Shown: positions 7,887-17,113 of the stretch, in pieces
How the letters are laid out: each line of letters starts with the position of its first letter
How positions within the stretch are numbered: position 1 is the stretch's first letter
Assembly: GCF_902728265.1 (NCBI RefSeq)
Contig: NZ_CACVBR010000002.1
Coordinates: 1 to 64,000 of the forward strand
Source of the DNA: Chryseobacterium potabilaquae
Lineage (GTDB): Bacteria; Bacteroidota; Bacteroidia; Flavobacteriales; Weeksellaceae
Reading direction: 5' to 3'
DNA length: 64,000 nucleotides
Notes under the pieces: model-generated
Seen by the model: only the letters and a program-made list of their open reading frames with translations
Database searches by the model: none
What the model was told of the DNA's origin: nothing
Made by a program: the position numbers and the translations under genes

Positions 7887-8906
7887 TTAAACAGAATGTT
7901 CAACCGTTTTTTTTTGGACCTGCTCTGAAATCCATTGATATGTTTTTTCCATTCCCACTCTTAATGGCTGGGAAACTTCCCATCCTATCTTTTCTTTGTA
8001 AAGTTTATTGTGCGAATTTCTACCTTTTACTCCTAAAGGACATTTAAAACCATATTTATCAAAAAATTCTTTTCCTTCGAGATTATTTATATAGAGCTTT
8101 TTTTGAGAAATGCCAATAGCCATTTGGGCAAGCTCATTGATAGAAACCATCTCTTCACTCCCTATATTGACAGGTTCTGAAAAATCAGATTCCATTAATC
8201 TTATCACAGCCTCAACGCATTCATCTATATAAAGAAAAGATCTTGTTTGTTTTCCATTTCCCCAGACTTCAATTTGTCCCCCATCCATTTCTTCAGCCAC
8301 TTTTCTGCACATAGCTGCTGGTGATTTTTCTTTACCTCCGAACCAAGTACCCTGAGGACCAAAGATATTATGGAATCTAGCAATTCTTACATTTAAGTTA
8401 TAATTTCTATTATATGCCAAATACAACCTTTCTGAAAATAATTTTTCCCAACCATATTCCGAATCCGGATTCGCAGGATACGCAGAGCTTTCTTCACAAT
8501 TTGGATTATTAGGATCTAATTGATTATGCTCAGGATACATACAAGCAGAAGATGAATAAAAAACTTTTTTTACTTTTTTTAGTACACATTCTCTTGATAC
8601 ATTCAAGTTAATTATCGCAGAATTATGCATTACATCCGCATCATGCTCACCAGTGAAAATATATAATGCACCTCCCATATCTGCTGCAAGCTGATATACT
8701 TCATCAACTCCGTCTTCGATAACCAGTTTTACAACTTTAGGATCTGTAAGATCTCCAACAATAAATTCATCACAAATTTCAGAATGATCAAAATACTCAT
8801 GTTTTTTTATATCACAAATTCTTATATGATGCCCTTCATTCTTTAGTCTTTTCCCAAGGTGCCCTCCAATAAAACCTCCTCCACCAAGTATAACAATTTT
8901 TTTCAT
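7887..8906 (-). CDS. GDP-mannose 3,5-epimerase-like NAD-dependent epimerase
   Basis: 339-residue extended SDR enzyme with the NAD motif GGGGFIGG (8-15). It resembles plant GDP-D-mannose 3',5'-epimerase. Cys122 lies in SSACMYPE, Tyr151 and Lys155 in YGWEK, Lys194 in GGKEKSPAAMCRK, and GKQTRSFLYIDECVEAV and EPVNIGSEEMVSINELA follow. The spacings Cys to Tyr (29) and Cys to Lys194 (72) equal those of Arabidopsis GME (C145, Y174, K217). The inferred product is GDP-L-galactose or GDP-L-gulose for the second polysaccharide; GDP-mannose synthesis genes are not in the window. A plain hexose 4-epimerase is unlikely because of the Cys/Lys pair. Confidence 0.8.
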   Translation of the reverse strand: MKKIVILGGGGFIGGHLGKRLKNEGHHIRICDIKKHEYFDHSEICDEFIVGDLTDPKVVKLVIEDGVDEVYQLAADMGGALYIFTGEHDADVMHNSAIINLNVSRECVLKKVKKVFYSSSACMYPEHNQLDPNNPNCEESSAYPANPDSEYGWEKLFSERLYLAYNRNYNLNVRIARFHNIFGPQGTWFGGKEKSPAAMCRKVAEEMDGGQIEVWGNGKQTRSFLYIDECVEAVIRLMESDFSEPVNIGSEEMVSINELAQMAIGISQKKLYINNLEGKEFFDKYGFKCPLGVKGRNSHNKLYKEKIGWEVSQPLRVGMEKTYQWISEQVQKKTVEHSV

Positions 8907-8925
8907 ATCTGAGATTATAGTTATT

Positions 8926-9651
8926 TTATATTATCCTTTTTAAAATAAGTAGAATATTTTTGCAAAAATAATATCTTGCTTTTAATTTCTGTCTAATATT
9001 TCTTTTTTTTAAACTTGAATTATTATAATGTACTCTATAAATAAGAGTATTATCATCAAGATGATAAATAGATCTTAATATATTTGCAGATATTGCCATC
9101 CATAAGTCATGAGCTTCTATATAAGTCGGAAATGGAAGAACATATTTCAGTAATTTCTTATTCAGCATCATGGTACACCCATAGTATGCCGATTTTCCTT
9201 TAAAGATTCTCAATATATTTCCCAAATTTCTATTTGAATTTTCACTTTCTAATCTAAGAAATTCTGTATTATTCACTGACTCATTATTAACTTGAAAATT
9301 GGAAGCAACTAACAAAACTTTTTTTTCCTTTATTATTTCTAATAATCTATTTAACCTACCATTAATCCATATGTCATCTTGATCCGCCAAACATATATAA
9401 TCATTCTTAGCCAAAGATAAAACGTTTTCAAATGTTTTTACGTGTCCTTTATTTTTTTTATTACGAAACACTTTAATATATTCACTCTTAAACATGTTAA
9501 TAATATCTAATGTATTATCGGTCGACGTATCATCCACAATAATCAGTTCATCTCCGTGAATAAGCTGACTTAGAATAGACTCTATCTGTTCTTTTATATA
9601 TGAACTTCCATTATAAGACGCCATACAAACGGATATATTCTCTCTCATCAT
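8926..9651 (-). CDS. GT2 family glycosyltransferase (DQDD type)
   Basis: 241 residues, GT-A fold. ISVCMASYNGSSYIKEQIESIL at the N-terminus (strand and first helix), ELIIVDDTSTDNT, and the metal-binding LADQDDIW around residue 95, typical of rhamnosyltransferase-like GT2 proteins in O-antigen and capsule loci. The protein is short and ends soon after the catalytic domain. It lies 11 bp after the upstream transferase gene. A TATCTTTG string (9712-9705) lies inside the upstream coding region and might act as a promoter, but this is weak. Sugar specificity cannot be assigned. Confidence 0.85.
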   Translation of the reverse strand: MMRENISVCMASYNGSSYIKEQIESILSQLIHGDELIIVDDTSTDNTLDIINMFKSEYIKVFRNKKNKGHVKTFENVLSLAKNDYICLADQDDIWINGRLNRLLEIIKEKKVLLVASNFQVNNESVNNTEFLRLESENSNRNLGNILRIFKGKSAYYGCTMMLNKKLLKYVLPFPTYIEAHDLWMAISANILRSIYHLDDNTLIYRVHYNNSSLKKRNIRQKLKARYYFCKNILLILKRII

Positions 9652-9662
9652 ACAATAACAGG

Positions 9663-10484
9663 TTAAAAAAGTCTTCGTCTTAAGAATGCAAAGCTTTTGT
9701 ATTGCAAAGATAGTCTTAATAGATGGGGCAAATCCACAAATAAAGTAACTAAAAAACGGTTTTTTATTTGTTTAAATATCTTAATATCCTTCATAAACAA
9801 TGAATAACGAAATAAGGCTTTGTCTTTTGAGTTGGTATTCGTTGAAAAGTCCTGTTTCAATTTAATAGGAATTATATGCAAATTTTTCGTAAAATATTTT
9901 ACTCGTCCCATAAATTCATGGTCACAAAAATCCAGACGCAGCTTACTATTATATCCCCCTACTTTATGAAAAAAATCCGTTCTCACCATAATCCCGCTAT
10001 TTATACATGAATTTCCTCTCGTTGTAATATAAGAGTCGGTAATCTCATCATACAGAAAAGATCTATATAACCTGTATCTGCTTGGAGAAATTAATTTTTC
10101 TCCTCCATAAATTAAAGGTACTGATATATCTTTCTCTAAACTTGAGAATTTTTCATACACAGAATAGAAATTTAAAGGTAGATATGTATCTTGATCAAGA
10201 AAAACAATATGATCAAAGGTATTATTTTGGGCAAAATCAGCGATCACATTATACGCTCTTGAAATACCTACATTATCGGGATTATGTATATAATATATGT
10301 GGATATCAGCATTTGTTTCATCATCCGCATTTAGTTTCCACTCAAGAGCATCAGTATTATCATATATAAATAGATGAAGCTTTTTATTAATCTCTTGACT
10401 ATTTATAAAAGATCGCGTTAGATTTTTATAAACAACAGATTCTTTATAATCTTCCCTAAAACTTACTATACTATATAGGATCAT
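9663..10484 (-). CDS. GT2 family glycosyltransferase (DQDT type)
   Basis: About 273 residues with a divergent GT2 domain: IYDNTD, NPDNVGISRAYNVI and the metal-binding FLDQDT near residue 100, then NSGIMVRTDFF and LDFCDHEFMGR. This pattern is common in rhamnosyltransferase-like enzymes of polysaccharide loci. The frame extends to an ATG at 10505 that overlaps the polymerase gene by 10 bp; the ATG at 10484, 12 bases past the polymerase stop, starts directly on the first strand (MILYSIVSF) and is preferred. Part of the second assembly line with the EpsG-like polymerase. Donor unknown. Confidence 0.8.
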   Translation of the reverse strand: MILYSIVSFREDYKESVVYKNLTRSFINSQEINKKLHLFIYDNTDALEWKLNADDETNADIHIYYIHNPDNVGISRAYNVIADFAQNNTFDHIVFLDQDTYLPLNFYSVYEKFSSLEKDISVPLIYGGEKLISPSRYRLYRSFLYDEITDSYITTRGNSCINSGIMVRTDFFHKVGGYNSKLRLDFCDHEFMGRVKYFTKNLHIIPIKLKQDFSTNTNSKDKALFRYSLFMKDIKIFKQIKNRFLVTLFVDLPHLLRLSLQYKSFAFLRRRLF

Positions 10485-10495
10485 TGTTTTATAAT

Positions 10496-11566
10496 TTATA
10501 ACCATGAATCATATGCTTTAAATATATCTGCAACATCTATTAAATAAAATGTCTGTATACAGGAAAAAACAACAATCAAAGCCCATCCTATTATTTTCAT
10601 CTTATCCGGAAAAATATGGACAATCATTGGATACAATAAAATTTGAACTACTGAATACATTTCAAAAGCTCTGGTAGAGAACACCTGCGCACCAGATACA
10701 CTCAATATCAAAAAAAGACAAATAGAAATAATATGTATTTTAAATAATAGATCAAAGTATATAAATCGTTCTTTTAATGTTGAATAAAACATAGAGAAAA
10801 TAGCTACTATAATCATGGCAAACAACATTTTAAAATTCAAAACATTAACTTTCCCTTCTTTCATCCATTCCATTGCTTTTATATAATATTCTACTTTAGG
10901 AAATATTTTATCCAGCAATAATATGGTAATCAAGTTAATATTAAATACTACCAACACAATGGAAATAATAATAACATAATAATAGTATTTAATAGGCACT
11001 CTAAAAGTATAACACATCCAAGGTAAAATATACAATATACTTGATGAATGAAAAAAGAAACATAACAATAGTTTAATAAAAAATTGAAGATGCTCTTTTT
11101 GTTCAATATTTTTAATAGAAAGAAGAAAGAATCCCGCAGCAATACCTGCCCGAATAGTTGTCATCTCATGCATTAAAAATAAGTTTCCAAAATATAATAT
11201 TACACTTAAAAAAATATATTCAGAATATTTTGCAATAGCCCTAATTTTCAAACTAACCCCTAGTGTTGCGAAGAACACAAAGCAAGCCTTCGCAACATCC
11301 ATGTTACTATTATAAAATTGTCTGAAAAAATCAGGAATAAAAAACATACACCATTCTAAATGATTTTTCTCTAGGAAAACTGAAAATGTTGGTTCTACAT
11401 ATCTGAAATTTTTCAAATACATATAATAATCCCGATCTATTCCTATTCTTGACCCCGCAAATAAGGACAATATAATAGCCAAGATTATACATATTATCTT
11501 TTTATATTTAAGTTCTGCAACAAAAGATAATATACCTGAAAAAATAAAAACAATATAATAAACCAT
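10496..11566 (-). CDS. EpsG/Wzy-type polysaccharide polymerase (second set)
   Basis: 356 residues with about nine to ten hydrophobic segments. The N-terminal loop motif AGSRIGIDRDYYMYLKNF matches the 'RxGxDYxxY' signature of EpsG-family proteins, which polymerise lipid-linked repeat units at the outer face of the inner membrane. Later segments such as FLMHEMTTIRAGIAAGFFLLSI and FFFHSSSILYILPW are also typical (the HSS motif). It lies between the Wzc-like kinase and a run of glycosyltransferases. This is the second polymerase in the locus; the other is at 27664-29013. Assignment to the Wzy role is by family and context. Confidence 0.8.
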   Translation of the reverse strand: MVYYIVFIFSGILSFVAELKYKKIICIILAIILSLFAGSRIGIDRDYYMYLKNFRYVEPTFSVFLEKNHLEWCMFFIPDFFRQFYNSNMDVAKACFVFFATLGVSLKIRAIAKYSEYIFLSVILYFGNLFLMHEMTTIRAGIAAGFFLLSIKNIEQKEHLQFFIKLLLCFFFHSSSILYILPWMCYTFRVPIKYYYYVIIISIVLVVFNINLITILLLDKIFPKVEYYIKAMEWMKEGKVNVLNFKMLFAMIIVAIFSMFYSTLKERFIYFDLLFKIHIISICLFLILSVSGAQVFSTRAFEMYSVVQILLYPMIVHIFPDKMKIIGWALIVVFSCIQTFYLIDVADIFKAYDSWL

Positions 11567-11592
11567 TAAAATTTAGTCTGCTTATTTATTTT

Positions 11593-13935
11593 TTATGATT
11601 TCTTAAAAAAATGCCACCATCTATTTTCTTCTTTTGAATAACCATATTGATTTCCATAGGCAAAGTTTGACTTCTTAATATCATTTAAAACGAAAACCAC
11701 ACTTTTTAGTTTTTCATTTTCTATATTGATATTCGCAAAGTTCATATAATCTTTTAATGATTTATCTGATCTCACCACATACACTGTAGAATCCACTAAA
11801 TGAGAAATCAGGAATGAATCCGTTACTGGCATTAATGGAGCTGTATCCAAAATTACATAATCATATTTTGATCTCACTTCATTTAATAGTGTTTCATATC
11901 TGTCATTTTGTAAAAGATCATTAGGATTAGGAGGTATAGCTCCTGAGTAAATAAAATCTGTCCCTGAAATAAATCCACTCGGATGGATTATATTTTCCAC
12001 ATCATTGATATCTCCATTGAGATACTCCGTCAATCCTTGTGCTAACTTCATAGACGGGTTATATCTTTGTAACTGTGGATTCCTAATATCACTACCAATC
12101 ACCAAAACCTTCTTCTTGGGAGTTGTAAGTGCTAAAGCGAGGTTTACAGAAACAAAAGTCTTTCCTTCTCCTTTCATAGAAGAAGTCACCATAATTATTT
12201 TTGCATTCTCTTTACCTCTTAATATAAATTTAAGATTAGTGACTAAAATTCTAAAAGCTTCGGCTAATGGAGATAAATCATTCCCTTTTATCAATTGATC
12301 GGATTTTTTCAATGCTTTAGGGATTTCTGCAATCACAGGAGTACTGGATAGCTTTTCTATATCACCTCTTACAATAATCTTATTATTTAAAAGTTCTTTT
12401 ACAAGTATTAAAATTGTAGATAATAAAAATCCTGTGATAAGGGCTCCTCCCATGATCATCATTTTCCGTGGTGCCACAGGCTTTTGCAAAGCATACGCTT
12501 TATCTACTACTCGTGCTTTGTCTGAAGTGATAGCCATAGATATTGCAGCTTCTTCTCTTTTTTGTAATAACAATAAAAAAAGATTTTCTTTAATTTGCTG
12601 TTGTCTTTCTATATTCCTAAACATTCTCTCTTTTCCAGGAACAGTAGCTATTGATTTACTTGCTTTAAAAGATTCTTCTTCCACACTATTTCTGCTAATT
12701 TGCAAAGCACTTCTTTCCTTAACCAACCCTTCTTTAATAATGTTTCGAAGATTAGATATTTGAATGTCCAAATCCTTTATAACTGGATTCGATGGAGTAG
12801 CACTTTCTAATTTTGTATTTCTTTCTTGGACAAACTTGTTGTAATTATTTATATTGGCTAAAGCAACAGGATTATCTATCCCAAGATTTAAAGGTATAAG
12901 TTCATTTTTGGATTGGTGAGTAAAATAACTTGTTAACATTTTATTCCATTCCAACTGGGTGTCAATTTCTATAAGCTTCTTTTTTGATGCTTGTTCTGTC
13001 TGTAAATTAATAGAGGCATCACTCTGAACATCTACTATTTTATTTCTTGTTTTAAAAGATTCCTTTTCCGATTCTACATCCCCAAGTTCTTTAGAAATAA
13101 TGCTAATTCGATCATCAATAAAATTTTTAGTCTTTTCGGATTCAACATTTTTATCATTTATAGCATAAAAATTATATTTTTTAACAATTGCATTAAGTAT
13201 ATCGATTGCTTTTTCTTTATTTATATGATTCATGCTAAGCCCTATAACCGTAGCATCTTTATCAAGCAAAGTAACAGCTAGTCCATTTTGATAGAAGTCT
13301 ACAGCATCTTGAAAATCGATATATTTAAAATAAATTTCTTCTAGATCTAACTTTTGAGTCTTTTTTTTATCAAAACTACCATTCTTTGTGATAATTATAT
13401 CTGCGTAAGGTAATCTAATGAGTTTATTAAAATTACTTTTGATATCATTGGAAAGCTCATCGGAGGATAAAGTGATGACATTGCCTTGCACTTTGATAGT
13501 AACTGGCTTTTTAGGTTTCTCTCCATATATATTTTCCCTCACCAAAAATATTTGGTAAGGATTAGTATCTTTATATAATTCTAAATCATAAAATCCTTGT
13601 TCAGCAAAAACTGGTATCTGTAGTTTAAGGTCTTTTACAACATCTTCAATAATTTTTTTAGATTGAAAAATTTCAAGCTCATTTTCAATACTATTAGTAC
13701 CCATTCCTCCAAAACCTGGCATACCTTGCAAAATACTTATATCTCCAGCATCAGACATTTTTTTGGCATCCTTGATTAAAACAGAAGTCTGCACCTTAAA
13801 AACTGGTGCTTTTAATTTGATATAAAAAAGGGATATAATAAGAGCAAAAACCATACATCCAAAAATGAGTGTCCATCTTTTCAGATAGGGATGTATCAAT
13901 TCATGCAAATCAAAATCTTTATTATTAATCTTCAT
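11593..13935 (-). CDS. wzc: Wzc-like polysaccharide co-polymerase / BY-kinase (second copy)
   Basis: 780 residues. N-terminal Wzz-type region with a membrane helix at about 22-44, a long periplasmic part with coiled coils, a second membrane helix near 490-510, then a cytoplasmic bacterial tyrosine kinase. Walker A SSMKGEGKT is at 585-593, Walker A' GSDIRNP at 614-620 and Walker B YVILDTAP near 693-700. Such proteins control chain length and export together with a Wza-like outer-membrane channel. The C-terminal tail holds only three tyrosines (FAYGNQYGY), unlike the Tyr-rich tail of its paralogue at 34076-36424. No wza gene lies next to it. A TATATTTG box upstream suggests a promoter. Confidence 0.92.
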   Translation of the reverse strand: MKINNKDFDLHELIHPYLKRWTLIFGCMVFALIISLFYIKLKAPVFKVQTSVLIKDAKKMSDAGDISILQGMPGFGGMGTNSIENELEIFQSKKIIEDVVKDLKLQIPVFAEQGFYDLELYKDTNPYQIFLVRENIYGEKPKKPVTIKVQGNVITLSSDELSNDIKSNFNKLIRLPYADIIITKNGSFDKKKTQKLDLEEIYFKYIDFQDAVDFYQNGLAVTLLDKDATVIGLSMNHINKEKAIDILNAIVKKYNFYAINDKNVESEKTKNFIDDRISIISKELGDVESEKESFKTRNKIVDVQSDASINLQTEQASKKKLIEIDTQLEWNKMLTSYFTHQSKNELIPLNLGIDNPVALANINNYNKFVQERNTKLESATPSNPVIKDLDIQISNLRNIIKEGLVKERSALQISRNSVEEESFKASKSIATVPGKERMFRNIERQQQIKENLFLLLLQKREEAAISMAITSDKARVVDKAYALQKPVAPRKMMIMGGALITGFLLSTILILVKELLNNKIIVRGDIEKLSSTPVIAEIPKALKKSDQLIKGNDLSPLAEAFRILVTNLKFILRGKENAKIIMVTSSMKGEGKTFVSVNLALALTTPKKKVLVIGSDIRNPQLQRYNPSMKLAQGLTEYLNGDINDVENIIHPSGFISGTDFIYSGAIPPNPNDLLQNDRYETLLNEVRSKYDYVILDTAPLMPVTDSFLISHLVDSTVYVVRSDKSLKDYMNFANINIENEKLKSVVFVLNDIKKSNFAYGNQYGYSKEENRWWHFFKKS

Positions 13936-13973
13936 AGTTAAGCGGTCTACAATCTAATTTATTTTAAACGTCA

Positions 13974-13981
13974 CAAATATA
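13974..13981 (-). promoter_or_regulatory. Possible internal promoter -7 box before the second wzc
   Basis: TATATTTG on the minus strand in the 95-bp gap upstream of the ATG at 13935. Confidence 0.4.
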
Positions 13982-14030
13982 TTACAATTTGACTGAATAC
14001 GAGAGGGTATATTCTCAAGCATTATGAATA

Positions 14031-15089
14031 TTATATTTCTTTAAAATAGTCTATCATTTTTGATGCTACATTATTCCACTCAAAAACCTTAATATCTTCA
14101 TATGCATTATCCATCTTATCTGTAAACTTATTATTTATTACCTCAAGAACTTGATCTGAAATAGCATGAGGGTTTCTTATAGGCACCATCCATGAATTTA
14201 AAGATGATGCAGGAAGGTATCCCGTAGTAATCACAGGTATTTTACAAGCCATAGCTTCTATGATAGGATAGTGCACCGCTTCCAACTGAATAGTTCCCGC
14301 ACAAATATACATATCCAAAGATTTATAAAAATTGGCTAAATTTTGATCTCCATGAGGATTCAAAACTTTAATTCCATCATTTTTTTCTAATTCCTTATCT
14401 CCAAAAGCAATATGTAATTCTATATTGTCTATTTTTTTTTGTAATATTTTAAATGCTTCTATGATATATATTGTTCCTTTGTATTCTTCTTTACGCCCAA
14501 TAGTTCCTAAAATAGTTTTTTCCTGCTTTAGTTTTGTAATAGCAGGACTATAATTCTGCATATCAAGCCCCGGATATACAAACATATTCGTTTTAATTTC
14601 TTTATAACTAAGGTACATAGGAGCATTTACTATCATATTAAGACCTAGTTTATAAGATCTCTTACTAATCCACTTAAAAAACCGAGTCTTGATATCTTTT
14701 TTATAATAGTAATCGGGTTCATATGCTTGTATATAATAAAACTTCTTGGCTTTAATATTAGATTTTTTCACAGGGTATGCAGTAAAGCTATGAGTAGCAA
14801 GAACAATATCTGCTTCTAAAAAATTCATTGCTTTAATAAGTGCTTTTCTTAAATATAATGGTCCAAATAACGGGGAAATCGCGTCACTATTATTATGATT
14901 CTTAATCTCTCCTAAAAGATTATAATAAAAAACACGCGCCTTTGTAGGAAAATAAGGCTCTGAAGTTTTTTCATATGCTAAAAAACTAACATCATGTCCA
15001 TATGCAATCCAATAATCAGCCAATTTTGAAAGTACCCTCCAACCACCGGCATTTCCAAAAACTCCAACTAAAGGTATTAGTATTTTCAT
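14031..15089 (-). CDS. GT4 family glycosyltransferase
   Basis: 352 residues, GT-B fold. The N-terminal domain begins MKILIPLVGVFGNAGGWRVL with the glycine-rich acceptor loop. The C-terminal nucleotide-sugar domain carries LGTIGRKEEYKGT, LHIAFGDKE, and a variant of the E-x7-E motif (QLEAVHYPIIEAMACKIPVITT) expected for retaining GT4 enzymes. It follows the flippase by 4 bp, so the two are translationally linked. It acts in the cytoplasm on the second repeat unit. Donor sugar unknown. Confidence 0.85.
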   Translation of the reverse strand: MKILIPLVGVFGNAGGWRVLSKLADYWIAYGHDVSFLAYEKTSEPYFPTKARVFYYNLLGEIKNHNNSDAISPLFGPLYLRKALIKAMNFLEADIVLATHSFTAYPVKKSNIKAKKFYYIQAYEPDYYYKKDIKTRFFKWISKRSYKLGLNMIVNAPMYLSYKEIKTNMFVYPGLDMQNYSPAITKLKQEKTILGTIGRKEEYKGTIYIIEAFKILQKKIDNIELHIAFGDKELEKNDGIKVLNPHGDQNLANFYKSLDMYICAGTIQLEAVHYPIIEAMACKIPVITTGYLPASSLNSWMVPIRNPHAISDQVLEVINNKFTDKMDNAYEDIKVFEWNNVASKMIDYFKEI

Positions 15090-15093
15090 ATTA

Positions 15094-16374
15094 TCATTTT
15101 TTTAAAAGAATACTCTTAAATATCATCAACATCACTACAAAATAAATAAAATAGTTGATACAATAGGCCTGTGTTGCACCCAAAGCTCCATTATGATTTA
15201 TTAAAAAATAGGATATTACTATTTGTAAAACTGAAAATGAAATTTCTGTAATAATATATATTTTAGTCATTGACTTAGCCACCATTACAAAAGCTAGAAT
15301 CCAACTTACTATTTTAAAAAAATCACCCAAAAGTTGCCACAAAAATAAGTCTTTAATGGGATAAAATTCCTTTGTAAACAATACCGATATCACTAGATTT
15401 TTCAAAAGAAATATGGATATCAAACTCACAATAAGTAAGGGTGAAAATATTTTATACGTTTTTATAATCTCATTTTTTAGGGCAAGTTGATCTTTTATTT
15501 CAGAAAGTCTCGGTAAGTAATATACGCTAAATGTGGAAGTAAACACCATTAAATATAAACCTGATATTTTGTTGATTGCTTCCCAATATCCAGCGTCTGT
15601 TATAGAATAAGCATCAATCAAAAATCTTCTTATAATCAGTTGACTAACGGGAACCGTCCCTGCAGCTACAATAGCCATAGAGGAATAAAAAGCATACTTT
15701 TTTATCATTTCTTTATTCCAAGCTCCCCATAAAAAGCTTTTCTGAAACCACCCTAATTTTCTTATATAAATAATGGTAAAAAAAACCACTACTGCCTGAT
15801 AGCTCACTATAGATATTAAAGCTCCTCTAATATTAAACAAACTAACTAAACAAATAGTAAAAACCAACCCGATAAGACTGGTTACGATGTTGACAACAAT
15901 AAACATTCTAAACTCCTTATAACCATTAAGGACAGATAAGAAAAAATTATTAATGGAAAGAAAGAAAAGACTAATACCAAATAAAATAAAAATATAATAG
16001 TATTGACTATCCAGAAGAATCAAAGTACTTAAATAACCAGATAGTAATATAATTATAAAGCCTATAAAAATTGATAAATAGGCTGTTATCTTAAATCCAT
16101 TACTTAAAACAGATCTTAATACATGTGGTTCTTCTTGATACTCTGCCACATACTTTACAACTCCATTATTAATTCCTCCGGCTCCTAACGTAGTTAAAAT
16201 GGTGGTAAAGTTTTGTAATTGTCCCATCATAGCAATTCCAGATGGTCCAATAATGGTTGCAAGCACTTTTACAGTAACATAACTTGTAACAAGCTTTATC
16301 AATGTAGAAATCCCTGTTAAAGAAAAAACTCTTAACAGATTAGCAGATTTTAGTTTTTTAATAAATGGGTTCAA
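15094..16374 (-). CDS. wzx: Wzx flippase, WzxE-like (second set)
   Basis: 426 residues with about 12 membrane helices of the MOP superfamily. It resembles WzxE and O-antigen translocases closely. Matching blocks are GPSGIAMMGQLQNF, LGAGGINNGVVKYVAEYQ near the N-terminus, GYWEAINKISGLYLMVFTSTFSVYYLPRL around 265-290 (split here into the helix and its partner), DLFLWQLLGDFFKI, and GALGATQAYCINYFIYF at the end. The role is to flip undecaprenyl-linked repeat units across the inner membrane. It is one of two flippases in the locus and lies just upstream of the GT4 gene. Confidence 0.9.
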   Translation of the reverse strand: MNPFIKKLKSANLLRVFSLTGISTLIKLVTSYVTVKVLATIIGPSGIAMMGQLQNFTTILTTLGAGGINNGVVKYVAEYQEEPHVLRSVLSNGFKITAYLSIFIGFIIILLSGYLSTLILLDSQYYYIFILFGISLFFLSINNFFLSVLNGYKEFRMFIVVNIVTSLIGLVFTICLVSLFNIRGALISIVSYQAVVVFFTIIYIRKLGWFQKSFLWGAWNKEMIKKYAFYSSMAIVAAGTVPVSQLIIRRFLIDAYSITDAGYWEAINKISGLYLMVFTSTFSVYYLPRLSEIKDQLALKNEIIKTYKIFSPLLIVSLISIFLLKNLVISVLFTKEFYPIKDLFLWQLLGDFFKIVSWILAFVMVAKSMTKIYIITEISFSVLQIVISYFLINHNGALGATQAYCINYFIYFVVMLMIFKSILLKK

Positions 16375-16469
16375 TGAATTGATTAGTTTTTGTCACTTTT
16401 CTACCCCTTCCCCTCCCTAGAAGAGCAATGGGAAGCATAAATAACTACTTATGCATATTTAATATATTA

Positions 16470-17096
16470 TTAATTCAGATGATACGTCAACATCAACCCT
16501 CCTCTCGTTGGAAGAAACTCTCCACTTTTATTCCATTTTTTAGCCCCATCATTTCTTTCACCTGTATCTTTATAATATCCTTTATAAAAGGATTGTACAG
16601 TTCCTATTCCCAAGAATAGCTCCAATCCTAGTTTTTCATTGATTTCAAAGCGATATCCGGTATCTACTCCCACTATAAAAGCAAATCCTTTTTGATATCT
16701 TTCCGTCATTCGAACAGTACCATCAGGTAGTATTTCAGCATTACCAAATTCGTCTTGTACTGTTGTTTTATTCCAATAATTCCACTTTTGTAGATCAAAT
16801 GTAGCCATGGAAAAATATCCTCCCACATACCATTTTTTCATGGCTTCAGTGAAATAGTATCTTCCTTCTAAAGTTCCCATATACACTTCGAGTTTTTTTC
16901 CAGCAAAAGATTTCCACGGAGAAATAAAGACCTCTCCCTGTAAAGTAATCTTTTCGGTTATAGGTTTTTCAATGGCCGCATTCAATACTCCAATGGGTAC
17001 TAAAAGAGGGTCAACTTTTATATCTATCTGAGCAGACAATAAAGAGATAACACCCATAAAACTCAATATGTATAATTTTTTAAGCAATAATTTCAT
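16470..17096 (-). CDS. DUF3575-like outer-membrane beta-barrel protein
   Basis: 208 residues with a signal peptide (1-22, ends SAQ). The mature part alternates polar and aromatic residues as in a small outer-membrane barrel (GEVFISPWKSF, LEGRYYFTEAMKKWYVGGYF, DTGYRFEINEKLGLELFLGIG) and ends GLMLTYHLN with a terminal beta strand. This layout fits the DUF3575 family of Bacteroidota. It is embedded between the second initiating transferase and the flippase, where a glycan-assembly gene would be expected, so it may help surface display or secretion of the polymer. Function is inferred from position only. Confidence 0.65.
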   Translation of the reverse strand: MKLLLKKLYILSFMGVISLLSAQIDIKVDPLLVPIGVLNAAIEKPITEKITLQGEVFISPWKSFAGKKLEVYMGTLEGRYYFTEAMKKWYVGGYFSMATFDLQKWNYWNKTTVQDEFGNAEILPDGTVRMTERYQKGFAFIVGVDTGYRFEINEKLGLELFLGIGTVQSFYKGYYKDTGERNDGAKKWNKSGEFLPTRGGLMLTYHLN

Positions 17097-17113
17097 AACA
17101 TTTTTTAATTAAA

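Noticed and set aside
9705..9712. TATCTTTG box as promoter for the GT2 gene at 8926
   Set aside because: It lies inside the coding region of the upstream transferase with no -33 element; chance is likely in AT-rich DNA.
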